DNA of 19,443 bases from CBDUQI01 sp965369325 (GTDB lineage Bacteria; Pseudomonadota; Gammaproteobacteria; Steroidobacterales; JBCBZW01): contig CBDUQI010000105.1 of the NCBI GenBank assembly GCA_965369325.1, positions 1 to 19,443 on the forward strand, written 5' to 3'. The notes beneath the pieces are model-generated. The model made no database searches. It saw only the letters and a list, made by a program, of their open reading frames with translations, and was not told the DNA's origin. Position numbers and translations under genes: made by a program. Shown in pieces: positions 6,505 to 13,617 of the stretch (positions are counted from its first letter, which is position 1; each line of letters opens with the position of its first letter).

Positions 6505-7005
6505 ATGCAACCCTTTGCCCCCGCCGACGCCACCATTCCCTCAGGCTTCACGACCGCCCGCGTTAAACTTCGCAAGCTCACCATTAACGATCTAGTGAAA
6601 GACTACGATGCCCTCATGAGCAGCGTAGCGCATCTGCAGGGCGTGTTCGGGCCGCGGGACACGTGGCCGGCAGGATTGTCGCTGGAGGAGAACCTAGTCG
6701 ACCTTGGGTGGCATCAGAAAGAATTCGAGCTTAGACGCTCTTTTGCATACACGGTCATGAACCTGGATGAAAGCCAGTGCCTGGGATGCCTTTACGTAAC
6801 GCCCTCGCAGAAGCAGGGCTACGAGGCTAAGGTGATCATGTGGGTACGTCAAAGTGAGTTAAGCACCGGGCTGGACGAGCATTTGTTCAGCGCGGCCAAA
6901 ACCTGGCTCTCGGAACAGTGGTGGTGCCGGCGCGTTGCGTACCCCGGGCGGGCGCTGAGCTGGCAGCAATGGGAACAACTGGCAGATAAAATCCCACCAG
7001 CGTAA
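6505..7005 (+). CDS. GNAT-like acetyltransferase family protein
   Basis: A 166-residue soluble protein. After FTTARVKLRKLTINDLVKDY (GNAT strand beta1 and the helix 1 region), a block GVFGPRDTWPAGLSLEENL precedes a central strand FAYTVMNLDESQCLGCLYVTP, the beta2-beta4 hairpin typical of N-acetyltransferases. The last third (KVIMWVRQSELSTGLDEHLF, then SAAKTWLSEQWWCRRVAYPG) corresponds to beta4, alpha3 and beta5. The R-x-x-G-x-G/A acetyl-CoA loop is not conserved here, since WVRQSELSTGLDEHL replaces it. This fits a subgroup that is found widely but has no known substrate. No clear Shine-Dalgarno sequence precedes the ATG. GATACT at 6493-6498 would start transcription about at the ATG. Confidence 0.68.
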   Translation: MQPFAPADATIPSGFTTARVKLRKLTINDLVKDYDALMSSVAHLQGVFGPRDTWPAGLSLEENLVDLGWHQKEFELRRSFAYTVMNLDESQCLGCLYVTPSQKQGYEAKVIMWVRQSELSTGLDEHLFSAAKTWLSEQWWCRRVAYPGRALSWQQWEQLADKIPPA

Positions 7006-7073
7006 GTGCGCGACGGCGCTCCAGACAGATAATTTGTCGCGGAATCCCGCTCGCATTCGGCGGTCGGCAACTT

Positions 7074-7079
7074 TATGAT
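7074..7079 (+). promoter_or_regulatory. Candidate -10 box for the TerB-like gene
   Basis: TATGAT matches five of six bases of the sigma70 -10 consensus and lies 28 bp before the ATG at 7108. No good -35 hexamer is seen at 16-18 bp spacing, so the call is tentative. Confidence 0.3.
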
Positions 7080-7107
7080 GAGAGGCTAACGTTTAGGGCA
7101 CCTAGCA

Positions 7108-7650
7108 ATGCATATTATCCTCGGGCTGTTGGGCACGATTGTGACCATCCTTATCCTGCTGAAACGGCTCGCTCAGGCGGGTATCGATCTGGGCGGGTTG
7201 AACCCTTTTCTCTGGCGCCGCCGCCGCAACTGGCGATACGCGATTGAGGGTAACCCGATTTTTTCCCTGGAAGACCCAAAAGAGATCGCCGCCCTGTTGG
7301 TGGTGGGAGTTGCCAAGGTAGACGGGGTATTAAGCGCGGAAGAAAAACAAGCCTTACACCAGGAGTTCCAAGGAACATTCGCTTTCAGTTCCCGCGAGGC
7401 GGCAAGCCTGCTCGCCTCCAGCGTGCACATGCTGGGGGATGCAGGAGTCTTACGGGAACAATCCGCCAATGTACTGAAAGGTAGCCGGGACAAATTCTCG
7501 CCTGAGCAAACAGCGTCGTTGCTGGCGATGATGGATCGAATAGCCTCAACCGACGGTGCACCATCCGAGCAGCAGCAAAAGCTGCTAAACGCTGTGCGCA
7601 CAGAGCTGGCGCCCCCACCGGTCTCCGAAGGTCCCTCCTGGGGCGCCTGA
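7108..7650 (+). CDS. Membrane-anchored TerB-like domain protein
   Basis: A 180-residue protein. Residues 2-20 (HIILGLLGTIVTILILLKR) form one N-terminal membrane helix, followed by a basic stretch WRRRRNWRY that should stay in the cytoplasm. From about residue 55 the sequence is helical: IAALLVVGVAKVDGVLSAEE, then a second block SPEQTASLLAMMDRIASTDG. The pattern A-x-x-DG-x-x-x-x-E-E, repeated around an internal helix pair, is that of TerB-like (tellurite resistance, COG3793-type) domains, where the acidic residues can bind divalent metal. A link to tellurite resistance itself is not implied: no other ter genes are nearby, and many TerB-like proteins have unknown roles. The tail is Pro-rich. 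Confidence 0.65.
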   Translation: MHIILGLLGTIVTILILLKRLAQAGIDLGGLNPFLWRRRRNWRYAIEGNPIFSLEDPKEIAALLVVGVAKVDGVLSAEEKQALHQEFQGTFAFSSREAASLLASSVHMLGDAGVLREQSANVLKGSRDKFSPEQTASLLAMMDRIASTDGAPSEQQQKLLNAVRTELAPPPVSEGPSWGA

Positions 7651-7654
7651 GAAG

Positions 7655-7674
7655 CCTCCTACGCCTTTAGGAGG
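7655..7674. terminator. Weak hairpin after the TerB-like gene
   Basis: CCTCCTA (7655-7661) and TAGGAGG (7668-7674) form a perfect 7-bp stem with a 6-nt loop, five bases after the stop codon. No T-tract follows, so it is at best a weak or factor-dependent transcript end. Confidence 0.35.
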
Positions 7675-7761
7675 GCACAACCGGACCCGCCGATCTATCG
7701 CAATCGTCGGCACTACGCAGCCAAGGCGGCAATACTTAACTCGCCTGACTATGGAGGTCAC

Positions 7762-8193
7762 ATGAGCATTGAGGTTCTGCCATTAAGCTCGGCGAACGCC
7801 GACCTGCTGGATAACATCGCGTCCGAGGTGTTCGATAACCCCATACAGTCGCGCTACCTCGCAGCGTTTCTGACCGATCCACGCCACATCATGTGTCTTG
7901 CGGTGGATGATGGTGTTGTCGTCGGGATGGCCTCAGCGGTGGAGTACTTTCATCCGGACAAGGCCGGGCAGCTTTGGATTAACGAGGTGGGCGTCGCCAG
8001 CACACATCGTTGCCGCGGGATCGGCCGCGCGCTGGTTAGCTGGATGATTGATACCGCGCAAACACGTGAATGCGTTTGCGCCTGGCTGGGCACCGACACT
8101 GACAACGCCGCTGGGCAGGCGTGCTTCGCGGCGGTGCCGGAGGGTGAAGCACCTCAGCCGTTTTTGCTTTACGAATGGGATCTTGACGACTGA
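7762..8193 (+). CDS. GNAT family N-acetyltransferase
   Basis: A 143-residue protein with a good ribosome site, GGAGG a few bases before the ATG at 7762. The fold order is clear. MSIEVLPLSSANADLL is beta1, MCLAVDDGVVVGMASAVEYF is the beta2-beta3 hairpin, LWINEVGVASTHRCRGIGRALV is beta4 with the acetyl-CoA pyrophosphate loop R-x-x-G-I-G-x-A, and ECVCAWLGTDTDNAAGQACF is beta5 with the N-x-x-A pattern seen in aminoglycoside 3-N-acetyltransferase I-like proteins. It moves an acetyl group from acetyl-CoA to an amine. The substrate is unknown, and a resistance role is possible but not shown. It stands alone. Confidence 0.88.
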   Translation: MSIEVLPLSSANADLLDNIASEVFDNPIQSRYLAAFLTDPRHIMCLAVDDGVVVGMASAVEYFHPDKAGQLWINEVGVASTHRCRGIGRALVSWMIDTAQTRECVCAWLGTDTDNAAGQACFAAVPEGEAPQPFLLYEWDLDD

Positions 8194-8276
8194 GTGGACG
8201 CCGCCGCCCATCACGCTGGCGAATCGGCGACTAAGAAACGAGGAACCCAGCGTAGCGCCGGGCCCCCCGAGAGGCA

Positions 8277-9659
8277 TCAGTCGCAGATATTCGCGATACC
8301 GCTTGGCCCCGGCGGACCAAAGAAAAACTCCTTCATGATCGCAAGGTCGGGAAAATCAACCGTGCCGCTAAGATCGAAGTCTGCTTCCGCATCCGCGGTG
8401 AAGAACACCGATTTCAGCAATGACAAATCAGAAAAGTCCACACTGCAGTTGTTGTCCAAATCCGTATCGCACACGTTGCCCAAACCGTCGCCATCAGCAT
8501 CCGCCTGGTCTGTGTTTGGCAGCGACAGGCAATTATCTTCCAGGTTCAGGATGGTATCGTCGTCCACATCGGGCGACAGATCCATGGTGATACTCAGCGA
8601 TGCGCCGTCGTCCTCGGCCAGCAACTGACAGGTGGTGCGCCCGACCACTTGCAAGCGATACGTTTCGCCGGGCTCAAGCACGTCAATAAAAGGCAAGGTA
8701 CCTGAGATTGAATTGAACACATCCGGCGTGCCAATCAGGCTGGAGATTTCCAGCTTCACCGCCGTGTAGGGATCATCCGCCAGGTTGGAGCTAGCCGACA
8801 GATCGCCTTCCAGCACAAACAGAGTATCGGCGGCCACGGTAAATTCGACGGTATACTCATGCTCCAGGCGGATCACCGGGCTGCCCTCGGCAGTCGTAAT
8901 GTTGCACGCAGTGGTGGTATCCACCCGCAGCTCGGTGCTGTCCAAACTGTCGTCCTGACTAATGGTGTAACTACCTTCGTTAAGAAACCCGCCTGGCGCC
9001 ACATGCGAGAGTACATCGCTTAGTGTTTCGACAAACGGGTCCGTCAGACTGGTGCTCATCACGCTGTCGTCCGTGCTGCCAAAGTTGGTGCCGTCGAAGG
9101 ATACTTCCGACAGGCGGGTACTGACCGTAATGGGCGCGGGCGGTGGGCTGGGAACAAAATTTGCGGCCCCTGAGACTCGGCCAAGTATGTTGTCTGTCAC
9201 AAACGTGCCGGCGTCAAGATCAAGGGTGATGGGCAGATCAATCTGGAAGGTCGGAGAAAACGACGTGAGATCGATGCTGCCGCTCACCGGATCGTTGTTG
9301 CTGTCGAAAGTGAGGTTGAGGGCGTCAATCGAAGTGATCGGCACCTCAGCGCCCTGGGTGCAGGTTGCATTCCAGGAGAAACAGAAGGCGCCGAGATTGA
9401 TCAGCGCACTATCAAAAGCCAACGGATCCGTCGTAGTGCCTCCCGCCCCTGGGGAAAACAGATCGATGGTGCCCTCCAGTAATGTACCTACTGGCGTTAA
9501 CACCGCGAATGTGTCGGTGGCTTCCGTCACCTCACCGGCATACTCGTAGGGGTTCTGCGCAGCTACCGTACTGGTGCAAAGCAGCAGTGCGGCAGCCACT
9601 GACCAGCAGGCCTGCGGGCGAGCAGCAATGCCGCGAGTGGGTCGATTGGATTTTTTCAT
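8277..9659 (-). CDS. Exported protein with thrombospondin type 3 and dockerin type I repeats
   Basis: The ATG at 9659 (reverse strand) has AAGGAG 5 nt upstream (9665-9670). A GTG two codons earlier is less likely. The 460-residue product begins MKKSNRPTRG and has a signal peptide ending ALLLCTSTVAAQ. The first 350 residues are beta-rich and Asp/Thr-rich, with no motif I recognise. Near residue 360 comes VDDDTILNLEDNCLSLPNTD, then QADADGDGLGNVCDTD, a thrombospondin type 3 calcium-binding repeat. The end holds two dockerin type I segments, NNCSVDFSDLSLLKSVFF and LSGTVDFPDLAIMKEFFF, closing with GPPGPSGIANICD. Each has the D-x-N/S-G calcium loop and the F-x-D-L helix. This C-terminal set recurs in exported proteins of marine gammaproteobacteria that have no cellulosome. 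It is probably secreted or surface-bound and calcium-stabilised. Confidence 0.85.
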   Translation of the reverse strand: MKKSNRPTRGIAARPQACWSVAAALLLCTSTVAAQNPYEYAGEVTEATDTFAVLTPVGTLLEGTIDLFSPGAGGTTTDPLAFDSALINLGAFCFSWNATCTQGAEVPITSIDALNLTFDSNNDPVSGSIDLTSFSPTFQIDLPITLDLDAGTFVTDNILGRVSGAANFVPSPPPAPITVSTRLSEVSFDGTNFGSTDDSVMSTSLTDPFVETLSDVLSHVAPGGFLNEGSYTISQDDSLDSTELRVDTTTACNITTAEGSPVIRLEHEYTVEFTVAADTLFVLEGDLSASSNLADDPYTAVKLEISSLIGTPDVFNSISGTLPFIDVLEPGETYRLQVVGRTTCQLLAEDDGASLSITMDLSPDVDDDTILNLEDNCLSLPNTDQADADGDGLGNVCDTDLDNNCSVDFSDLSLLKSVFFTADAEADFDLSGTVDFPDLAIMKEFFFGPPGPSGIANICD

Positions 9660-9736
9660 GATCACTCCTTGTAAGTTACATCAACGCCTGTGCACAGCAT
9701 GCCGATACGCACACCGCCAGTGTTGATAAAACCTTC

Positions 9737-9757
9737 AAAAAAACCTCAAATCGAGGT
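9737..9757 (-). terminator. Intrinsic-terminator-like hairpin on the minus strand
   Basis: Read on the minus strand, ACCTC (9757-9753), loop GATTT, and GAGGT (9747-9743) are followed by six further T (9742-9737), seven in total with the last stem base. A five-pair stem is short, but the U-tract is good. It lies upstream of the dockerin-type gene (start 9659) and points in the same direction. It could therefore end a transcript arriving from the LysE side, or attenuate a leader. Confidence 0.45.
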
Positions 9758-9797
9758 ATACAAACCGTAGCGTAACAAGACAAATACCCGCGAGGCC

Positions 9798-9819
9798 CGC
9801 CAAAAGGCATTTTGTGGCG
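9798..9819. repeat. Imperfect hairpin ahead of the LysE-family gene
   Basis: CGCCAAAA (9798-9805) pairs with TTTTGTGGCG (9810-9819) around GGCA, leaving one bulged G. It sits just upstream of the extended -10 box of the LysE-family gene and could be a regulator-binding site. It would not be in the transcript if that -10 is used. Confidence 0.3.
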
Positions 9820-9822
9820 CTG

Positions 9823-9831
9823 TGCTAACAT
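9823..9831 (+). promoter_or_regulatory. Extended -10 promoter placing the start of transcription at the LysE start codon
   Basis: TGCTAACAT fits the extended -10 form TGnTAnnnT exactly. The hexamer TAACAT ends 6 bp before the ATG at 9838, so transcription should begin at the A of ATG. No -35 hexamer is evident (AAAGGC at the 17-bp position), as is common for extended -10 promoters. No Shine-Dalgarno sequence precedes the ATG, consistent with a leaderless message. Confidence 0.45.
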
Positions 9832-9837
9832 CGCCCC

Positions 9838-10431
9838 ATGACCCCAGATCAAATTATTGCACTTGCGGCCTTTGCGTTCGTAAGCTCGATCACGCCTGGG
9901 CCAAACAACCTGATGTTGATGGCTTCCGGCGCCAATTTCGGCTTCTTGCGAACGTTCCCCCATATGCTGGGTGTCACCCTGGGTTTTGCTTTTATGCTGA
10001 TACTGGTGGGCATCGGGTTGGTGCAAATATTTGATGCCTACCCGGTCACCTATCGCGTATTGATGCTCTTCAGCGTAGTGTACCTGCTTTATCTGGCGTG
10101 GAAGATAGCGACGGCCGCCGCACCCAAGGCAAGCAACAATGCTGGCAAGCCTTTTAATTTTTTACAGGCCGCGTTGTTCCAGTGGGTAAATCCCAAAGCC
10201 TGGGCGATGGCCCTCACCGCCATCAGCGTGTACGCGCCGTCACGAACGCTAACCTCGATTCTAATCGTCGCGGCCGTGTTCGGGATGATCAATCTGCCGT
10301 GCGTCAGCTCCTGGGCGGTGTTGGGCCAGCAGATACGCCGCGTCCTCACCAATCCGGTTCGCCTGCGACTGTTTAACGGCACCATGGCCGCTCTGCTGAT
10401 CGGCTCCCTTTATCCACTGCTTTTCCGTTAG
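9838..10431 (+). CDS. LysE/RhtB family amino-acid exporter
   Basis: A 197-residue inner-membrane protein with about six hydrophobic segments. The family signature is at the N-terminus: ALAAFAFVSSITPGPNNLML, with the ITPGPNN motif, then GANFGFLRTFPHMLGVTLGF, where the G-x-x-x-G and P residues recur in the family. The second half starts at FQWVNPKAWAMAL, the NPKAW block conserved in RhtB-like proteins, and ends with a hydrophobic helix AALLIGSLYPLLF. It exports amino acids or their derivatives in exchange for protons. The substrate cannot be told from sequence. It diverges from the dockerin-type gene. Confidence 0.93.
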   Translation: MTPDQIIALAAFAFVSSITPGPNNLMLMASGANFGFLRTFPHMLGVTLGFAFMLILVGIGLVQIFDAYPVTYRVLMLFSVVYLLYLAWKIATAAAPKASNNAGKPFNFLQAALFQWVNPKAWAMALTAISVYAPSRTLTSILIVAAVFGMINLPCVSSWAVLGQQIRRVLTNPVRLRLFNGTMAALLIGSLYPLLFR

Positions 10432-10534
10432 TCGGGGCGCGGAAGTCGGTAATTTCATCGAGGCACTCACTCAACTTGCCACGCGCCCACCTGTGCTGAG
10501 GGTATTTGAGGCGAATGAACTAGGCGGTAGTGCA

Positions 10535-10547
10535 TGCTTGGCAAGCA
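10535..10547. repeat. Small hairpin between convergent genes
   Basis: TGCTT (10535-10539) and AAGCA (10543-10547) surround a 3-nt loop. It lies between the convergent ends of the LysE-family gene and the amidohydrolase gene. It has no T-tract, so it is a weak candidate for a shared transcript end. Confidence 0.25.
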
Positions 10548-10555
10548 CCCCGCGT

Positions 10556-12370
10556 TTACTTGCCCACCACCGGATTGCCTTCAAAAAACGTTCGCACCAC
10601 GCGGGTCTCGCTAATGTCCTTTGGCGCGATCTCAAACAGATTGTGATTCAGCACAATGATATCTGCCGACTTACCGACGGTAAGCGTCCCGATGCGATGC
10701 TCCAGGCGCAGGGCGCGCGCACCATCCAGCGTGTAGATACGCAGCGCCTGCGCCAGCGTAATCGCCTGTTCCGCCCACAACACACCCGCATGCTTTGCGC
10801 GCGGATCGCGACGGGTAATCAACGCTTCAATCCCCATCCAGGGATTAGCATCCGGCACCGCCGCAGGCCAGTCCGAACCACTCAGCAATGGCGCCTTGTG
10901 ATCGAGCAGATCGCGCACCGGCCAATACGCCAACCCGCGTTGCTCGCCCAAAGCGGTCACGATGGAGTCGATAATCGGTGAAGGAAACCAGATGATCGGA
11001 GATAAGTCCGCCACCGCATTCAATTGCGCAAAACGCGGGATGTCAGCTGGATTAATGTAACCGGCATGGGCCAGCTCGTGGCGCAACACACCGGCGGGAT
11101 TGGCCGCGCGTACTGCCTCGATCGCATCTAAACCGCGACGCACAGAGCGGTCGCCGGCGGCGTGCAGTTTTACGGTGAAACCGCGGGCGTCCAGCGCGAT
11201 CAGATCCGGCACTAACAGCGCCATCGGTACGTGCAGCGGCCCGCCGGTGAACTCCTCACCATGCACGTCATCGGGTAAATAGGGCGCCAGCATGGCCGCA
11301 GTACGGGCGGCAGTGGGAACGCCATCAAGAAATATCTTGACGAATGCCGTGTGGACGTGGCTAGAGGCGAAGCGATCGCGCAAAGCCTCGATAGCCGCAT
11401 AGTCAAGCGCTTGCTCACGATGCCCGTAGGGCGTGCGAATACTGGTCGCAACATTTACCGTGAGCTGCCCCGCCTGATCCGCATCGTAGTACGCACGCAT
11501 CTCCGTCTCGGTGGGGCCGGCATCCTTCACAGAGGTGATGCCGAACGCATTCGCGATGCGCGCAAACTCAACGGCGCCGGCCTGATACTGCTCACGCGTG
11601 TAATCCGGAATAAAGCTGGCCACTGCCTTGGGGGCGGTTTCGATCAGCAGGCCATTTGGGTTGCCCTGCGCATCTCGCACGTAGCGCCCGCCTGGCGGGT
11701 CGGGTGTGTCGCGGTCAACGCCGGCGAGCGCCAGAGCCTTGCTGTTTACCCAGGCATTGTGCAGGGCGTCGTCGGCCAGATAAACCGCTTTGTCTTCGGA
11801 GACTTCGTCCAGGAAAGCGCGCGGCGAGGGAATATCAAAGCGCTCAAAAAACCCACTGTCCCACTGCCCGCCACGGATCCAAAGCGCATCGGGCTGCTCT
11901 TGCACACACTGTGCGACCCGGGCACGAATCTCCTGCGGCGTTGCTGAAAATGCGAACGTGCACCCCAGCAATGCGTTCAACCCGCCGCGTACCGCGTGAA
12001 TGTGCCCATCCACGATCCCCGCCATCACCATCGCCCCATCCAATTCGATAACTCGGGTCTGTGGCCCAATGTACTCGGCGAGGCCTGCATCTGCCCCCAC
12101 GAACCGGATGGTGCCATCGGCAATAGCCAGCGCCTGAGCGTCGGGCACCTTCTGCTCGCCCGTATACAACACGCCGCCGCGCAATACAGTGTCGGCCGGA
12201 GTAACGTTGTGTTGATCGGTGTTAGCACCCTGCGCGGCGGGCGCCGCCGCATCAGTCCCAACCCGGTCGCATCCGCCAGCGAGCAGCATCGCGCCAGACA
12301 AAGCGGCGCATAACGCTCTGCGCGCCCGCCCGGGTTGATCATTCTTGAGCACAATCATCCTTGCCTGCAT
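10556..12370 (-). CDS. Exported amidohydrolase (YtcJ-like metal-dependent hydrolase), lipoprotein
   Basis: The start chosen is ATG at 12370 (reverse strand), with AGGTGA 7 nt upstream. The frame extends nine codons further. The 604-residue product begins MQARMIVLKNDQ and has a lipobox LLAGGC near residue 34, so it is probably lipid-anchored in the periplasm. The amidohydrolase (TIM-barrel, amidohydrolase family 3) motifs appear in order: DGHIHA near residue 121 (metal-binding H-x-H), KIFLDGVPTAAR, VKLHAAGDRSVRRGL (metal His and the HA-x-GD motif), RHELAHAG, and LLSGSDWPA near residue 498 with the metal Asp. It ends with TVGKSADIIVL, the usual start of the composite beta-domain tail. Family members hydrolyse amide or formamide bonds in diverse substrates. 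The specific one is unknown. The upstream lipoprotein gene, 111 bp away, may share its transcript. Confidence 0.9.
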   Translation of the reverse strand: MQARMIVLKNDQPGRARRALCAALSGAMLLAGGCDRVGTDAAAPAAQGANTDQHNVTPADTVLRGGVLYTGEQKVPDAQALAIADGTIRFVGADAGLAEYIGPQTRVIELDGAMVMAGIVDGHIHAVRGGLNALLGCTFAFSATPQEIRARVAQCVQEQPDALWIRGGQWDSGFFERFDIPSPRAFLDEVSEDKAVYLADDALHNAWVNSKALALAGVDRDTPDPPGGRYVRDAQGNPNGLLIETAPKAVASFIPDYTREQYQAGAVEFARIANAFGITSVKDAGPTETEMRAYYDADQAGQLTVNVATSIRTPYGHREQALDYAAIEALRDRFASSHVHTAFVKIFLDGVPTAARTAAMLAPYLPDDVHGEEFTGGPLHVPMALLVPDLIALDARGFTVKLHAAGDRSVRRGLDAIEAVRAANPAGVLRHELAHAGYINPADIPRFAQLNAVADLSPIIWFPSPIIDSIVTALGEQRGLAYWPVRDLLDHKAPLLSGSDWPAAVPDANPWMGIEALITRRDPRAKHAGVLWAEQAITLAQALRIYTLDGARALRLEHRIGTLTVGKSADIIVLNHNLFEIAPKDISETRVVRTFFEGNPVVGK

Positions 12371-12481
12371 ATCTTGCTCACCTGTTGAGATTGCCACGTA
12401 TTTCCGATCCAGCGACCACTCATCCGCAGTTCTCGCGTGCGCGCAGCGTACGCGTAGCTACGAGGCAGCCGAGGGCGCACG

Positions 12482-13114
12482 CTAGTGCAACGCCGGTTCC
12501 ACCCAACTGAGCAACTGCGCGCGAGCGGGTGCATCGCCCGGCGCGTGTGTACCGAATATGTCCTGCAGTTGCGTAGGACTCAGATACGCCGGGTGATGCA
12601 CTTCTGCGATCCTTGCATAGTGTAACCGCTGTCCCTCACGAACAGCGATCAGGTCGTAAACATGCACAGCCACAGGTTGAGCGTGCTGCAAACGCATCAG
12701 CGTAGCGGCTCGCCTGTGTACATCAGGCCGCAGCTGCAACTGGTCCGTCATCCTGTGCTGCTTGTTTACCTCCCAGCCGTGGGCTCTTAACGTAATCCCG
12801 ATAGACGCGCCGGCGCGAATCTCGCGATCAGCCAGTAAAATCGCCCGGTGCGCGGTGACATTTTCCAGACGGGTTACAGCAAGCGTGCGGGTCACCCGCG
12901 CCGCCCCGTCCGCGCTGTACAGATTGGCCACCCGAAGTGTCGCGGGGCTGTCCAGAAGCTGAATACCAAATGATCCGAAACGCTGTTCGATGCGATCGCT
13001 GTTAAGAACCCGCTGCTCGGGCGGCACGCTCTTCTTTTGCGCTTTGCCAGAGGCGCAATTTGCAAGCGCCGCGCTTAGCAGCAAGACCAGCACATTTCGA
13101 TAGAGGCTTCTCAT
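12482..13114 (-). CDS. Putative lipoprotein of unknown function
   Basis: A 210-residue product beginning MRSLYRNVLVLLLSAALANC. The hydrophobic core and the Cys at residue 20 look like a lipoprotein signal, although the Asn at -1 is unusual for a lipobox. The mature part has no motif I recognise. It contains a beta-type stretch GIQLLDSPATLRVANLYSAD, a segment RAILLADREIRAGASIGITL and a tail AYLSPTQLQDIFGTHAPGD. No Shine-Dalgarno sequence precedes the ATG at 13114. A TATGAT box on the minus strand at 13123-13128 would give a message with almost no leader. It lies 111 bp before the amidohydrolase gene on the same strand. Confidence 0.65.
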   Translation of the reverse strand: MRSLYRNVLVLLLSAALANCASGKAQKKSVPPEQRVLNSDRIEQRFGSFGIQLLDSPATLRVANLYSADGAARVTRTLAVTRLENVTAHRAILLADREIRAGASIGITLRAHGWEVNKQHRMTDQLQLRPDVHRRAATLMRLQHAQPVAVHVYDLIAVREGQRLHYARIAEVHHPAYLSPTQLQDIFGTHAPGDAPARAQLLSWVEPALH

Positions 13115-13122
13115 CGGGCGGC

Positions 13123-13128
13123 ATCATA
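13123..13128 (-). promoter_or_regulatory. Candidate -10 box with almost no leader to the lipoprotein gene
   Basis: The minus strand reads TATGAT here, five of six bases of the consensus, ending 8 bp before the ATG at 13114. Transcription would start within about two bases of the start codon. A convincing -35 is not seen. Confidence 0.35.
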
Positions 13129-13207
13129 ACGCAAAGCCGGATGCGGAGAGTTCGCGCCGGCGATTGCCATCAGGGACACTACAATCGCCGCATGCTACGA
13201 TGCGGCC

Positions 13208-13612
13208 ATGCTGTGGCTCAACAACAATATCAAGTGGATCATGTTGATCGCAGGCGTTGGCACCTGCACCATGCTGTACGCTGCGCTGGCCCCTCAAGCA
13301 GCCCTCACCGGAATGTTCGGCCACGGACTGCAAAGTGAAGGCGCCGCCGCCGAGGTGGTCGTACGCAACTGGGCGGCACTGATTACGCTGGTGGGCGTAC
13401 TGCTGATCTACGGCGCGTTCAATCCACTTCACCGCCCGATAATTCTTGCGCTGGCGTGTGCTAGCAAAGCCATCTTCGTCGGGCTCGCACTAGCGTTTGC
13501 ACGTGAAGATATTGGCCAGCAGCTGGGCGTTGCAATTATCTTTGACGCCCTGCTGATTATTGTCTTTGCCGCCTGGCTGGTGACACATCGTTCTCAACCG
13601 CCAGCGCAGTAG
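13208..13612 (+). CDS. Small integral membrane protein (about four helices)
   Basis: A 134-residue protein with hydrophobic segments IKWIMLIAGVGTCTMLYAAL, then AALITLVGVLLIYGAF, then IILALACASKAIFVGLALAF, and LGVAIIFDALLIIVFAAWLV. The pattern of four helices with a short polar loop after helix 1 recalls small uncharacterised DUF4345-like membrane proteins, but I do not assert membership. The ATG at 13208 has no Shine-Dalgarno sequence. TACAAT at 13180-13185 is a possible -10 box for a short leader. The next gene starts 6 bp after the stop, so the two are surely co-transcribed. Confidence 0.6.
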   Translation: MLWLNNNIKWIMLIAGVGTCTMLYAALAPQAALTGMFGHGLQSEGAAAEVVVRNWAALITLVGVLLIYGAFNPLHRPIILALACASKAIFVGLALAFAREDIGQQLGVAIIFDALLIIVFAAWLVTHRSQPPAQ

Positions 13613-13617
13613 CGCAG

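Noticed and set aside
5945..7108. Integron attC sites between the small cassette-like genes
   Set aside because: The borders I inspected lack a paired RYYYAAC/GTTRRRY core with a long imperfect inverted repeat. CGTTTAGG at 5954 and 7091 does not fit GTTRRRY, and no integrase is present.
7108..7650. Tellurite-resistance operon membership for the TerB-like protein
   Set aside because: No other ter gene is nearby, and the TerB-like fold occurs in many unrelated proteins.
2191..11550. A 16-bp exact repeat, GTGATGCCGAACGCAT, at 2191-2206 and 11535-11550
   Set aside because: One copy lies inside the amidohydrolase coding sequence and the other in an intergenic region. Flanks do not match, and one such pair is not surprising in 19 kb.
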